From: CAYUWG01 sp964448285
GTDB lineage: Bacteria > Bacteroidota > Ignavibacteria > SZUA-365
Direction: 5' to 3'
Length of the DNA stretch: 64,000 nt
NCBI GenBank assembly: GCA_964448285.1
Contig: CAYUWG010000002.1
Span: 58,379 to 122,378 of the forward strand
Below the pieces are notes generated by a model. That model saw nothing but the letters and a program-made list of their open reading frames with translations. It was not told the origin of the DNA and did not search any database. Position 1 is the first letter of the stretch. Each line of letters opens with the position of its first letter. A program made the position numbers and the translations under genes. Positions 25,570-34,828 of this stretch are shown here, piece after piece.

Positions 25570-28500
25570 ATGTTCTCAGGTTTGCGCCTAATCCATTTTC
25601 TGTTACACACCAAGAGTAATCTGATGAAGTCAAAGATTGCTATGAAAATCGCTGCGGGTTTCATTTCAGTCATCGCATTGATGATCCTGATGCTTTGGAT
25701 CAGCCGCGTGGGATACAACAACATTCTCGGTAACGTGAACAATCTGGAAACCCTCGCTGCCAAACAGATCACTGCGGGTAATCTGCGCTTCAAGACGGCT
25801 CAACTTCTTATGGCTGTCAACGATTACATCCTGACGGGAGAGGACAATTACCGTGAGGACTATGCGCGGCACGAAGCACGGATTGACACGCATACAGTCA
25901 AACTGCAAATGCAAAAGCTTGAACCGATTGAAAAGAGAATCTTAGCTTCAATCCTGCTCAACATCGATACCATTCGCTCGATATCGAAACGGGTATTCGA
26001 AATTTCAAATCCACGCACGTCTAATGTAGCCGTCGTACTTATGAAAAGCATGGACTACGACTATGGCGAAGAAGTGAATCAGAAAACGACAGAGCTTTTC
26101 GATCACATTTCAAGAAGAATAGACGAAGAGCGTGAAATCGTGGAGCATGTAAAAGCACGCACTGCCATCATTCACGCCTTCGTTCTCGTGCTGGGATCCC
26201 TTATCAGCCTGATCGTTACCTACCTTGTGATGACGCGCATTGCGAAACCCATCGTGACCGTGTCACAGGCAGCAAACGCTCTGGCGAAAGGCGACTATTC
26301 GTATCGGCCGACCGTGAAGACGCACGATGAGGTTGCAGACCTTGCGCAGTCCTTCTGTACGATGGCCGATGACATCCAACAATCACATCGGACACTTGAA
26401 CACGCGAAGAGGCTGAATGAAAGTATTGTCCACTCCATCCCGCCGGGTATCATCCTTTTCGATACGGAAGCGCAAATAATCTCCGTCAATAAGCGAATCG
26501 AGGAGTTGTTCAACATCGAACTAGGCCAATTTGCCGGAGCTCAAGCAGAAGTTTTCCTTGAACACATCGGAGTTATGGAAGAGTGCAGAGAAACGATCCA
26601 TGCAAGAAAACCGGTGAGAGACCTCGAGTGCCGTTGTGACTGCCCGCGCCGCGGAGAGATGTGGCTGAGCTTGACGCTCACGCCTTTTACGGTTCGCTCC
26701 GAATGGAATGGAGATTATCACCAGTACGTCCTCGTCGTGAACGATATCACCGAGCGACGGTCTGCACTGAAGTTGCTCGAAGAAAGCGAACGCCGGATCT
26801 CGACGCTGATGCGCAACCTCCCCGGCATGGCATACCGTTGCAAGAACGACCCTGACTGGACAATGGAATTTGCCAGCGAAGGGTGTTACAATATTACAGG
26901 ATATCCGAGTGAAGCGCTTTTGTATAACACACAAATGAGCTTCAACGAAATTATCCATCCGGAAGACAGAGCTCGGATTTGGGACGTCGTTCAAGCGAAA
27001 ATCGGAGAACGTCAATCCTATACACTCACCTATCGCATACAAACGGCAGATGGACAAATGAAGTGGGTATGGGAGCAAGGTCAGGGCGTATATGATGCGG
27101 ACGGGAATCTTTCCTTTTTGGAAGGATTCGTTACCGACATCACGGATCAAAGGCTTGCGGAGGAGGAACTCAGGAAAAGCCAAACACTCCTCAGCACGAT
27201 GTTCGATACATCGCGAGACGGCATCTTACTCGAAGACCGAAATGGTATGATCGTGTATGCTAACAAAGCGTTCGCTGAGATCTACGGCTTTGAAAGCCCA
27301 TCAGAGCTTACCGGCATCCCAATCTCGACCGTGCAATCAGAACAAGATAATCCGCGCATGACTGAGTACGGACAGAGACGTTTGAAAGGCGAACCTGCAC
27401 CGACGTTATACGAGTTCAAGGGAAAGAAAAAGGACGGAACGTTGATCGACCTCGAAGTGTCCGTTTCCACGGCGATAGTTGGAGACGAGTTCTACATTGT
27501 CTCGCTCGTGAGGGATATCGCGGAACGCAAGCATGCGGAGCAAAAGATCAATTTTCAAGCGAATCTACTCAGCGTAGTGGGGAACGCCGTCATTGCCACC
27601 GACATGCAGGGTAGGGTTACTTATTGGAATCCCGCCGCAGAAAAATTGTATGGCTGGTCGATTGGGGAGGCGCTTGGCCGGCAGATCGTCGAATTGACTC
27701 CGACAGAACAGAGCCGGGAACATGCTCAGGAGATTATGGATCAACTGTCCCAGGGCGAGTCCTGGAGCGGTGAGTTTCCAGTGCGACGCAAAGACGGGAG
27801 CGAGTTCATCGCCTTCGTTTTCGACAATCCCATCGTTGACGCCGACGGAAATCTGACTGGCGTCATCGGTATCTCTAACGACATTACCGATCGCAAGCAG
27901 ACGGAAGAAATTCTCCGTGAAAGCGAAGAACGCTATCGCTTGCTTTTCGAGCAATCGATCGAAGCGATCTATCTCTGTGATGTAAAAACCCTGCGCATCA
28001 GGGAAGCCAATTCAGCCTTCATGCATTTACTTGGATACAGCGAAGACGAAGTTCGAAGCCTGACACTCTTCGACCTTGTGGCAGAGGATCGCAAAAGCAT
28101 TCAACGCGTCCTCGATCGTCTTTCGACGGAAGGAAGTTTTATCATTGGTGAAAGGCGATGGAAAAGGAAGGACGGCAACGTCGTGAACGTGGAAGTTACC
28201 GTGAGCACCTTCTTGCAACAAGGAGAGCGCACGCTCTACGTTATCGCCAGAGATATTACGGAGCGGAAAAAAGCCGAGAGTGAACTTCGGGAAAACGAAC
28301 AGCGATATCGGTCCGTTGTTGAAAGTCTCACGCAAGCATACTACGAAACCGATCGCCGTGGAGTCTTCACGTATTTCAATCCTGGTTTGCTGCTCATCGG
28401 CGGTTACGGCGAAGAAGAGCTTTTAGGAACTTCTTCATTCCGTCGCGTCGTGCCGGAACATCGTTCGCGCGTTATCGAGGCTTATTTGCAATGGATAAAA

Positions 28501-29382
28501 AATAGGCGAACGGATATGTCGATCGAGTTTATCGTACAGACCAAAAGCGGACGGAGATTTTGGGTCGAACAGGCATCCCATTTCACATACGACAACAATG
28601 GAAACTTTGTCAAGGCAACGAACACTCTTCGGGATATCGATGAACGCAAACTCGCCGAACAGAAACTTCAGGAAATGAACACGCAGCTTGAACTCGCGCT
28701 CAAGTATCAGGAGCTTTTCATCGCGAACATGACACACGAAATCCGCACGCCGCTCAACGTGATACTCGGGTACACCGGATACATCATGGACATTGGCGCA
28801 CAGAAATTCTCTCAGGAAGAAGCGGAGTTCTTCGAGAGCATCGAAGGCGCCGGCAAACGGCTCATGCGAACGGTCGATAACGTCCTGCAAATGACCAGCT
28901 TTCAAACAGGTCTCATCAAAATCAATCTCCAACGTCAGGACGTCTCCCCTTCCGTGAGATCGATCGTTCGCGAGATGCAATGTCAGGCATCGGAGAAAGG
29001 ACTGGCGCTGGAGGTCGGCGTTCTCGAAGAGCCGCTCCACGCGGTGATCGATCGCTATGCTCTTGAGCAGGCTCTCATGAATCTTATCGATAATGCCATC
29101 AAATACACGAACGCCGGAGGCATCGTCGTCAATCTCAAACGCATCGATGATCACGCACACATCGAAGTGCACGACACGGGCATCGGTATTTCCGAGGAGT
29201 TCCTTCCGAAAATCTTCGCGGCATTTACGCAAGAGAGCACCGGCTACACCCGCGCGTATCAGGGATTGGGCTTAGGTCTTTCTCTCGTGAAGAATTACAT
29301 CTCAGCGACCGGCGGAACGATTTTCGTTCAAAGCAAAAAAGGCGAAGGATCGACCTTCAGCATCGTGTTTCCGCTCGCATAG
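25570..29382 (+). CDS. Membrane-bound sensor histidine kinase with HAMP and six PAS domains
   Basis: A 1270-residue sensor. A transmembrane helix (about 23-45), an extracytoplasmic helical region and a second helix (199-221) form the input module, followed by HAMP (222-275). Six PAS domains follow (about 281-393, 406-525, 537-655, 661-780, 787-905, 911-1035), several closed by the DITER/DITDR motif. HisKA carries the phospho-acceptor His1056 in MTHEIRTPLN. HATPase_c has N, G1 (DTGIGI) and G2 (GLGLGL) boxes. There is no receiver domain and no response-regulator gene nearby, so the partner is elsewhere. GGAG precedes the first ATG; Met at 25624 is an alternative start. Confidence 0.92.
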   Translation: MFSGLRLIHFLLHTKSNLMKSKIAMKIAAGFISVIALMILMLWISRVGYNNILGNVNNLETLAAKQITAGNLRFKTAQLLMAVNDYILTGEDNYREDYARHEARIDTHTVKLQMQKLEPIEKRILASILLNIDTIRSISKRVFEISNPRTSNVAVVLMKSMDYDYGEEVNQKTTELFDHISRRIDEEREIVEHVKARTAIIHAFVLVLGSLISLIVTYLVMTRIAKPIVTVSQAANALAKGDYSYRPTVKTHDEVADLAQSFCTMADDIQQSHRTLEHAKRLNESIVHSIPPGIILFDTEAQIISVNKRIEELFNIELGQFAGAQAEVFLEHIGVMEECRETIHARKPVRDLECRCDCPRRGEMWLSLTLTPFTVRSEWNGDYHQYVLVVNDITERRSALKLLEESERRISTLMRNLPGMAYRCKNDPDWTMEFASEGCYNITGYPSEALLYNTQMSFNEIIHPEDRARIWDVVQAKIGERQSYTLTYRIQTADGQMKWVWEQGQGVYDADGNLSFLEGFVTDITDQRLAEEELRKSQTLLSTMFDTSRDGILLEDRNGMIVYANKAFAEIYGFESPSELTGIPISTVQSEQDNPRMTEYGQRRLKGEPAPTLYEFKGKKKDGTLIDLEVSVSTAIVGDEFYIVSLVRDIAERKHAEQKINFQANLLSVVGNAVIATDMQGRVTYWNPAAEKLYGWSIGEALGRQIVELTPTEQSREHAQEIMDQLSQGESWSGEFPVRRKDGSEFIAFVFDNPIVDADGNLTGVIGISNDITDRKQTEEILRESEERYRLLFEQSIEAIYLCDVKTLRIREANSAFMHLLGYSEDEVRSLTLFDLVAEDRKSIQRVLDRLSTEGSFIIGERRWKRKDGNVVNVEVTVSTFLQQGERTLYVIARDITERKKAESELRENEQRYRSVVESLTQAYYETDRRGVFTYFNPGLLLIGGYGEEELLGTSSFRRVVPEHRSRVIEAYLQWIKNRRTDMSIEFIVQTKSGRRFWVEQASHFTYDNNGNFVKATNTLRDIDERKLAEQKLQEMNTQLELALKYQELFIANMTHEIRTPLNVILGYTGYIMDIGAQKFSQEEAEFFESIEGAGKRLMRTVDNVLQMTSFQTGLIKINLQRQDVSPSVRSIVREMQCQASEKGLALEVGVLEEPLHAVIDRYALEQALMNLIDNAIKYTNAGGIVVNLKRIDDHAHIEVHDTGIGISEEFLPKIFAAFTQESTGYTRAYQGLGLGLSLVKNYISATGGTIFVQSKKGEGSTFSIVFPLA

Positions 29383-29390
29383 CGCTCAGG

Positions 29391-29408
29391 GGTTCCGACG
29401 ACGGAACC
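29391..29408. terminator. Hairpin between convergent kinase and menG genes
   Basis: GGTTCCG-ACGA-CGGAACC, a perfect 7-bp stem, lies 9 bases after the kinase stop and 13 bases before the menG stop. There is no long T-run on either strand, so termination is plausible by position only. Confidence 0.4.
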
Positions 29409-29421
29409 TTCAGGGCAGAGT

Positions 29422-30111
29422 TTACTGAACGATACCGATATAGAGGTATGCGATTCCGCCCGTCAGGGGTATGATCCTCATGGTGCGAAAACACCCGGCT
29501 TCCTTCATCAGCGAAAGGAACGCATCTCCAGTCGGAAACTTCGCTGAAGTGCGCGTGAGATACTCGTAGGCTTTGCGGTCACCGCTCACAATCCCACCGA
29601 TAATAGGGATGAGCGCGTTGCTGTATATCGCGAAGAATGGCTTCATCCACCAGAGGGGCGTTCCGAATTCGAGCACCGCTACGCGCCCACCGGGTCTCAC
29701 GACACGGGCCATGCTTTGGAGAGCTTGCACGGGATCATCGACGTTGCGTATGCCGAACGCAATGGATGCTATATCGAACGTCGAATCGGGGTAGGTCAGG
29801 TTCATCGCATCCTGAACATCCCATTCGATGTCGAGCTTTTGTTGCCGGGCCTTTGCCGGCGCGAAGGAAAGCATGTCCTCGTTGTAATCCGAGCCAACGA
29901 CGCGGCCTGTTGCTCCTACGGCTTTCTTGAACGCGATCGCGAGATCACCGGTCCCCGTTGCGCAGTCGAGTACGGCATCGCCTTCCTTCGCGTCACTTTC
30001 GCGAACCGTGCGTTTCCGCCAGCGATGATGGACGCCGAACGAGAGAACTGCGTTCGCTCGGTCGTACGTCGGTGCGATCTTCGAGAACATCGCATGAACC
30101 TGTCTGCTCAT
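29422..30111 (-). CDS. ubiE: Demethylmenaquinone / 2-polyprenyl-benzoquinol C-methyltransferase
   Basis: Methylates demethylmenaquinone with S-adenosylmethionine in the last step of menaquinone synthesis. The 229-residue protein has the family opening MFSKIAPTYDRANAVLSFG, SAM motif I VLDCATGTGDLAIAF, GSDYNEDML, and the signature FGIRNVDDPVQALQ. The usual RPGGRVAVLEFG follows. Start is ATG 30111, preceded by GGAG at 9 bases; a GTG at 30126 also fits. In a Bacteroidota-type organism menaquinone is the expected quinone, so menG is the functional name. It lies 37 bp after the DAHP synthase gene on the same strand. Confidence 0.95.
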   Translation of the reverse strand: MSRQVHAMFSKIAPTYDRANAVLSFGVHHRWRKRTVRESDAKEGDAVLDCATGTGDLAIAFKKAVGATGRVVGSDYNEDMLSFAPAKARQQKLDIEWDVQDAMNLTYPDSTFDIASIAFGIRNVDDPVQALQSMARVVRPGGRVAVLEFGTPLWWMKPFFAIYSNALIPIIGGIVSGDRKAYEYLTRTSAKFPTGDAFLSLMKEAGCFRTMRIIPLTGGIAYLYIGIVQ

Positions 30112-30148
30112 GGAAGTTGTCTCCACACATCGATGAAGCGAATGACGT

Positions 30149-31036
30149 TCAGAGGATTTTTCCGCAGGCGGGTGCTAAGGCTTTCAATTGTCCGATCATG
30201 GATGTGAACATATCGGGATTGAGTGCCTGCTCGGCATCGGAGAGTGCGGCATCGGGTTGGGGATGGACTTCGACCATGAGGCCATTCAGTCCGGCGGCCA
30301 ACGTTGCGGCGGCAAGTGCGTTGATAAGTTTCGGATTCCCGGTCGCATGACTCGGATCGACGATAACCGGAAAGGACGTCTGTTGCTTTGCGAGCACGGC
30401 TCCCGCTAAATCGAGCGTGAACCGCGTATCGTTTCCGAATGTCCGGATTCCGCGTTCACAGAGTACGATCTGATCGTTACCCCCGAGGAAAATGTACTCG
30501 GCAGCGAGGAGCCATTCGGTGATAGTCGCAGCGAAACCGCGTTTGAGGAGGATGGGCTTTCGCGTTTGTCCAAGATCCTTGAGGAGTGCGGTGTTGTCCA
30601 TATTCCGCGAACCGACCTGGAAGGCATCGACATACGGCTCCATCCGCTCGAGGTCGTGTTGGGATAAAACTTCCGTAACCATTGGCAACCCACAGGTATC
30701 CGCAGCATCGCGCATGTACTGCACCCCATCGAACCCAAGTCCCTGAAATGCATACGGTGAGGTCCGTGCCTTGTAGGTTCCTCCGCGAAGGATATGCGCG
30801 CCTTGATTGGCGACAAACGTCGCGGTGGCGAGGATCTGCTCACGGGATTCGACTGCACATGGCCCGGCAATGATAATGAATGCGTCATCCGTGAAGCGTA
30901 CGCTGCCAAATCGGACATCCCTGACCGTCATCGTTGGGTGATCGTTGCCATTCTTTCCCATGGAGTCAAGTATCGTTGGCGATTTCTTTTTATGGACCGC
31001 AGGCCTTGAAATAAGGGTCTCTTCTTTCTCGAACAT
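30149..31036 (-). CDS. aroF: 3-deoxy-7-phosphoheptulonate (DAHP) synthase, type I-beta
   Basis: Condenses phosphoenolpyruvate with erythrose-4-phosphate, the entry to the shikimate pathway. The 295-residue protein shows IIAGPCAVESREQI, LRGGTYKARTSPYAFQG, VDAFQVGSRNMDNTALLK, KPILLKRGFAATITEWLLAAE and DPSHATGN, the type I-beta set shared with KDO8P synthase. RGGTYKARTSPYAFQGLG marks it as DAHP rather than KDO8P synthase. No chorismate-mutase or ACT domain is fused; the short N-terminus is like a truncated regulatory region. Followed by menG, which also depends on chorismate-derived precursors. Confidence 0.93.
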   Translation of the reverse strand: MFEKEETLISRPAVHKKKSPTILDSMGKNGNDHPTMTVRDVRFGSVRFTDDAFIIIAGPCAVESREQILATATFVANQGAHILRGGTYKARTSPYAFQGLGFDGVQYMRDAADTCGLPMVTEVLSQHDLERMEPYVDAFQVGSRNMDNTALLKDLGQTRKPILLKRGFAATITEWLLAAEYIFLGGNDQIVLCERGIRTFGNDTRFTLDLAGAVLAKQQTSFPVIVDPSHATGNPKLINALAAATLAAGLNGLMVEVHPQPDAALSDAEQALNPDMFTSMIGQLKALAPACGKIL

Positions 31037-31099
31037 TCTTTCTTCAATGCGGAACAGGCAACATTTTACCTTGGCTGTTCCGATGGGTTCTTCTTATAC

Positions 31100-31135
31100 T
31101 TGTAAGCGTTGCACACCGTGTGCAGGCGCTTACAA
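31100..31135. promoter_or_regulatory. 36-bp interrupted inverted repeat in a divergent promoter region
   Basis: TTGTAAGCG-T-TGCACA-CCG-TGTGCA-GG-CGCTTACAA: outer 9-bp and inner 6-bp arms pair perfectly around a CCG loop. It sits midway in the 171-bp gap between aroF (-) and the YHS gene (+), 64 bases before the aroF start and 72 before the YHS start. A dimeric repressor site for a metal regulator is a natural reading; an RNA hairpin is the alternative. Confidence 0.6.
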
Positions 31136-31207
31136 AGATCAGAAGTTACCGCTATTATTCAAAAGTAAGTCCAACTCAACCAAATCCATCACCAGGAGAA
31201 CCACAGC

Positions 31208-31816
31208 ATGAAACAACTCACAGCGTTCGTACTCGCATTCCTGCTCGTCGCAGGTGCAGCTTCGGCGCAAACCGCGAAAGCACCGGTAAAAGCCGCTGCT
31301 GATAAAGAGACCAAAGTCACGAAGCTCGTTTGCCCCGTCACGGGCGAAGACGCTGATGAAACGGTCACATACGCATACAAAGGAAAGACCTTCTACTTCT
31401 GCTGCGATAACTGCATCACGAAGTTCAAGAAAGATCCGGAGACCTACATCAAGAACAGCGCGAAGGCACAATTCGAACCATGCGACCATGGCGAAGAAGG
31501 CGAATCGCATGAAGGTCACGCTCACGAAGGACAGTCTCAAGACGGAACATCACACGAAGGCCACAACCATGGAACCGAAGCAGCTCCAGCAAAAGCTCAG
31601 GTTGCCGACGATGGCACAGTGCAACCAGGTGTTGCAGTCATCAATACCGGGAAGGATCTCTCTGACCAGATCAGCAACGACAAGTGCCCGGTTATGGGAA
31701 GCGCGGTAAAGAAGAGCGTTACGACCGTCACATACAATGGCAAAGTTTACGGATTCTGTTGCAAGGGATGTACGGCGAAGTTTGCCGCGAACCCGGAAAA
31801 ATATCTTTCCGAGTAA
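31208..31816 (+). CDS. Exported double-YHS-domain protein with histidine-rich linker
   Basis: A 202-residue periplasmic protein with a signal peptide ending SAQ (about 20). YHS domain 1 (about 38-85) has LVCPVTGEDADETVTYAYKG and FYFCCDNCITKF; YHS domain 2 (about 155-202) has DKCPVMGSAVKK and YGFCCKGCTAKF. Both keep CP(V/M)..FCC..C ligand sets suited to binding soft metals such as copper. The linker holds repeated HEGH units (GESHEGHAHEGQ, HEGHNHG), a further metal-ligand cluster. Metal trafficking or detoxification is inferred. AGGAG precedes the ATG. A terminator follows at 31837 and a long inverted repeat lies upstream. Confidence 0.85.
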   Translation: MKQLTAFVLAFLLVAGAASAQTAKAPVKAAADKETKVTKLVCPVTGEDADETVTYAYKGKTFYFCCDNCITKFKKDPETYIKNSAKAQFEPCDHGEEGESHEGHAHEGQSQDGTSHEGHNHGTEAAPAKAQVADDGTVQPGVAVINTGKDLSDQISNDKCPVMGSAVKKSVTTVTYNGKVYGFCCKGCTAKFAANPEKYLSE

Positions 31817-31836
31817 ACACACCGGAACCAGAACAG

Positions 31837-31859
31837 CGGCCTCTTCGTGAGGCCGTTTT
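31837..31859 (+). terminator. Rho-independent terminator of the YHS gene
   Basis: CGGCCTC-TTCGT-GAGGCCG followed by TTTTC: a 7-bp GC-rich stem with a T-run, 21 bases after the YHS stop and just before the convergent SDR gene. Confidence 0.85.
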
Positions 31860-31863
31860 CATT

Positions 31864-32565
31864 TCAAATGTTCTGTTCTCCAAAGAGTTGTATGACTGAC
31901 CCGTTCACGCCGGACGCTTCGGGAGAAAGCAGGTACGAAAGAGTCGATGCAATCTCCTCCGGTGTGACCCATCGAGCGACCTCGTCTTCGTTCGCCCATT
32001 CGCGATTCGCGGGTGTGTCGATAGTCGATGGCGTTATGCAATTCACGCGAATGCCGAACGAACGCCCTTCATCAGCAAGGATTTTCGTCAACGCTGAGAC
32101 GCCGGCTTTCGCGACGCCGTACGCATGTTGCTTTGCTGAAGGCTTGATACTCGCCATGGAGCCGATGGCAACGATACGTCCGGAACGCTGCCGCTCGAAT
32201 CGTTTCATCGCTTCGCGTGCGACGAGAAAGAATGACCGGAGATTGAGCGATAGAAGAAAATCCCAGTCGGCGGTGGACGTTTCGCTCACACGCTGAAAGG
32301 ACTTCACGCCACCGACAAGATGGATTAGGGCATCGATCTCCCGTTCGCCAAGCGATTGAAAGAAATCTGTTACCGAGTGTTCATCCGTGACATCGACGCG
32401 ATGGAGTTGAAGTTGGCCTTCCTTTGGTTGCAATGACGCGATAAGCTGTTCCGCTTCGCTCTCCGAACGATACGTGACAAGGCAGTGCCAGCCTTCACTC
32501 AACAAACGTCCGGTGACTATGGAGCCTAAAGCCCCTGTTCCACCCGTGATGATGACCGTGCGCAT
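31864..32565 (-). CDS. Short-chain dehydrogenase/reductase
   Basis: A 233-residue NAD(P)-dependent oxidoreductase of the classical SDR family: TGGTGALGSIVTG cofactor loop, HLVGG in place of the usual NNAG strand, catalytic Ser in GSMAS, and YGVAK (YxxxK). FGIRVNCITPSTIDT is the usual C-terminal motif. The substrate is unknown. Start is ATG 32565, which overlaps the aminotransferase stop by one base (TGATG), so the two are translationally coupled; the frame extends further upstream but is non-coding there. Confidence 0.88.
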   Translation of the reverse strand: MRTVIITGGTGALGSIVTGRLLSEGWHCLVTYRSESEAEQLIASLQPKEGQLQLHRVDVTDEHSVTDFFQSLGEREIDALIHLVGGVKSFQRVSETSTADWDFLLSLNLRSFFLVAREAMKRFERQRSGRIVAIGSMASIKPSAKQHAYGVAKAGVSALTKILADEGRSFGIRVNCITPSTIDTPANREWANEDEVARWVTPEEIASTLSYLLSPEASGVNGSVIQLFGEQNI

Positions 32566-34019
32566 CAACTCGCTTCCGTCAGGTCGAAGGCTTGGGTGTT
32601 CGTGGAAAAAGAGAAGTGTGGGAAGTCGTTTGCGAAGTCGTAGGAAAAGTTCTTTGGCCAATACATCCCCGTGTGCGGGTCAAGCTCATACTCACCGTGA
32701 TAGTCGCCTTTCACGATCCGTTCGAGTAGCGTGATGAAGCGATCGACGTCTTCCCTGTTGTTATAGCATCCGAAGCTTGCCCGCACCATACCGGGTATGT
32801 GCGTTTTGTTTCCGCTCATGATCTGCTCCTTCAGCGCTTGTTCCTCTTCGTGATTGACGCCGAGCAGATGTTTGACGTAGATATGTGCGCAAAAACATCC
32901 GTTGCGCACTCCGATACCTCCTTCAGCGCTCAGGATACCGGAGACTTTTTCGTGTGGCATGCCGTCAACGGTGAAGCTGAGCACGCCGACCTTGTTCGCC
33001 AATTCCTCCGGATCTTTTGGGCCAAAGAGCGTGATCCCCTGAAGAGCGGTCATTCGTGGAATCGTGTATTCTAAAAGTTCTTGCTCATGCTGCGTAATGG
33101 CATCCATACCTACTTCTTCGAGAATCTTAATGGCTGTCGCAAGTGCGACGACGCCGGGGAGATTCGGCGTACCGGCTTCTTCCTTTGCAGGTGGACCCGA
33201 ATACGCGACGAAATCCTGCTCAACGATTTCAACGACGCCTCCACCGACGATGTCCGGATCGCCTTGCGAGAACCAGTCAACCGGCCCGACTAACGCCCCG
33301 ATGCCGAATGGCGCGTACATCTTGTGCGCGGAGAACGCGAGGAAGTCGATATGTCCCGGATCGCTTTCCGGTAAAACATCGATCCGGCGATGCGGTGCAA
33401 GCTGTGCCGCATCGACGAAAATCATCGCACCGTGTGCGTGAGCGATTTCAGCAAGCTCATGAATCGGATTCACGATGCCTGTGATATTCGAAGCCCCGGT
33501 GACCGTGAGAAACCGTACTCTGTTTCGGAAGACATTGAACGCTTCGCGAAGCTGATTCATATCGAGCCAGCCGTTCTTATCGACTCCGATATGAACGACT
33601 TTCGCGTGTCTTCTCCAGGGGAGATCGTTCGAGTGATGTTCCATCATCGTTGAAAGCACAACGTCGTCTTCACGCCAGCCGCATCGGTTTGCAACCTTGT
33701 TGATCAGCTCGGTCGTGTTCTTGCCGAAGAGAACCGTATTCGTTTCGGGATTTGCGCGAACGAATTCCGCGACGATTTCCCTCGCCTCGTCATAGACCTT
33801 CGTCGAAAGGAGGGACTTGTATCCCGCCCCGCGATGAACGCTCGAATAGTACGGCATGAACTCGTTCAGAACGTCCATCACTCGCTTGAATGAAGGAGTG
33901 CTCGCACCGTTGTCGAGAAAGACGTATCGCACTCTTTCCCCGTTGAGCAAGGGAACCGTTGTGTCGATACCGAGAATCTGTGACCGGAGTTGGTCAATTG
34001 TCAGTTTGCTGGAATTCAT
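32565..34019 (-). CDS. Class V aminotransferase-fold PLP enzyme (cysteine desulfurase-like)
   Basis: A 484-residue PLP-dependent protein of the SufS/NifS superfamily. LDNGASTPSFKRVMDVLNEF, STMMEHHSNDLPW, FVDAAQLAPHRRIDV and the PLP lysine in SAHKMYAPFG (about Lys233) are present. NGCFCAHIYV occupies the position of the SufS catalytic cysteine loop but with a different pattern from the standard RTGHHCA, and the C-terminus is about 80 residues longer than SufS. It may be a desulfurase, a selenocysteine lyase or another class V enzyme. ATG 34019 begins the conserved region. Coupled to the SDR gene downstream; no suf genes adjoin. Confidence 0.8.
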   Translation of the reverse strand: MNSSKLTIDQLRSQILGIDTTVPLLNGERVRYVFLDNGASTPSFKRVMDVLNEFMPYYSSVHRGAGYKSLLSTKVYDEAREIVAEFVRANPETNTVLFGKNTTELINKVANRCGWREDDVVLSTMMEHHSNDLPWRRHAKVVHIGVDKNGWLDMNQLREAFNVFRNRVRFLTVTGASNITGIVNPIHELAEIAHAHGAMIFVDAAQLAPHRRIDVLPESDPGHIDFLAFSAHKMYAPFGIGALVGPVDWFSQGDPDIVGGGVVEIVEQDFVAYSGPPAKEEAGTPNLPGVVALATAIKILEEVGMDAITQHEQELLEYTIPRMTALQGITLFGPKDPEELANKVGVLSFTVDGMPHEKVSGILSAEGGIGVRNGCFCAHIYVKHLLGVNHEEEQALKEQIMSGNKTHIPGMVRASFGCYNNREDVDRFITLLERIVKGDYHGEYELDPHTGMYWPKNFSYDFANDFPHFSFSTNTQAFDLTEAS

Positions 34020-34268
34020 GAGGATTGCGATTGAAGGGAAGAAACAGAAGCAGGTTCTGCGTGAAGATAACGGTTTCTTCTCTGTCTTCAAGCGCACGCG
34101 GAAAGTGATAATTCCCTTCTTTGCGTCGAACCGTTGCTGGAATTCCTCATTCCTCCATGAAAAATCTCTGCGCGGCTTGCCTGAGTCAAGATGAATGAAA
34201 ACCGCCCAAAACAAAGCGCAAATGCCTTTCATACGATCCACACCGCAACGTGTGCAATGCTCCATTCC

Positions 34269-34298
34269 TTGACTTTTTACAGGCTCAGGGCGTACATT
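34269..34298 (+). promoter_or_regulatory. Sigma-70-like promoter for the rplM operon
   Basis: TTGACT (34269-34274) and TACATT (34293-34298) are separated by 18 bases, about 50 bases before the rplM ATG. The predicted leader contains a small hairpin AGTTTTTC-GAGAT-GAAAACT (34311-34330, one bulged T) immediately upstream of translation. The remaining part of the 328-bp gap 34020-34347 shows no gene. Confidence 0.6.
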
Positions 34299-34347
34299 GC
34301 AGTTCGGTTTAGTTTTTCGAGATGAAAACTGAATACAAAGGTCTTAT

Positions 34348-34797
34348 ATGAGCAATAAAACAACCGTCCGGACTTATCAACCCAAAGAAGCCGATATCGA
34401 CAAGAAATGGTACGTCGTTGACGCTGATGGGATGGTGCTTGGACGTCTCGCTGCGGTCGTTGCACGCATTCTCCGCGGCAAACACAAACCGATCTTTTCC
34501 CCACACGTCGATACCGGCGATTTCGTCATCATCATCAATGCGGACAAAATCCGGGTGACCGGCAAGCGCACCGAGCAGAAATCCTACTTTACGTATTCCG
34601 GATATCCCGGAGGCGGAAAGACGCGGTTCTTCAAGGATTTAGTGAAAACCAATCCCCGCTACGTCATCGAACATGCCGTGCGTGGAATGCTTCCGCATAA
34701 CCGCATCGGTCGCCGTATCATCAAAAAGCTGAAGGTGTATTCGAACGGAACCCATCCGCATGAAGCACAGAAGCCCGAACCCCTAACATTGAATTGA
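34348..34797 (+). CDS. rplM: 50S ribosomal protein L13
   Basis: A 149-residue large-subunit protein. It has the family core KWYVVDADGMVLGRLAAVVARILRGK, the FVIIINADKIRVTGKR strand, HAVRGMLPHNRIGR, and the C-terminal LKVYSNGTHPHEAQKP. Length and order match L13 throughout. Start ATG 34348; no strong Shine-Dalgarno, as often in Bacteroidota. It is the first gene of rplM-rpsI, with S9 31 bp downstream, the conserved bacterial pairing. Confidence 0.98.
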   Translation: MSNKTTVRTYQPKEADIDKKWYVVDADGMVLGRLAAVVARILRGKHKPIFSPHVDTGDFVIIINADKIRVTGKRTEQKSYFTYSGYPGGGKTRFFKDLVKTNPRYVIEHAVRGMLPHNRIGRRIIKKLKVYSNGTHPHEAQKPEPLTLN

Positions 34798-34828
34798 TGT
34801 CCCATATGCTTTACTACAAGGCCCGGAT

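Noticed and set aside
29391..29408. Certain intrinsic terminator after the histidine kinase
   Set aside because: The stem is good but no T-run follows, so it is listed only as a low-confidence hairpin.
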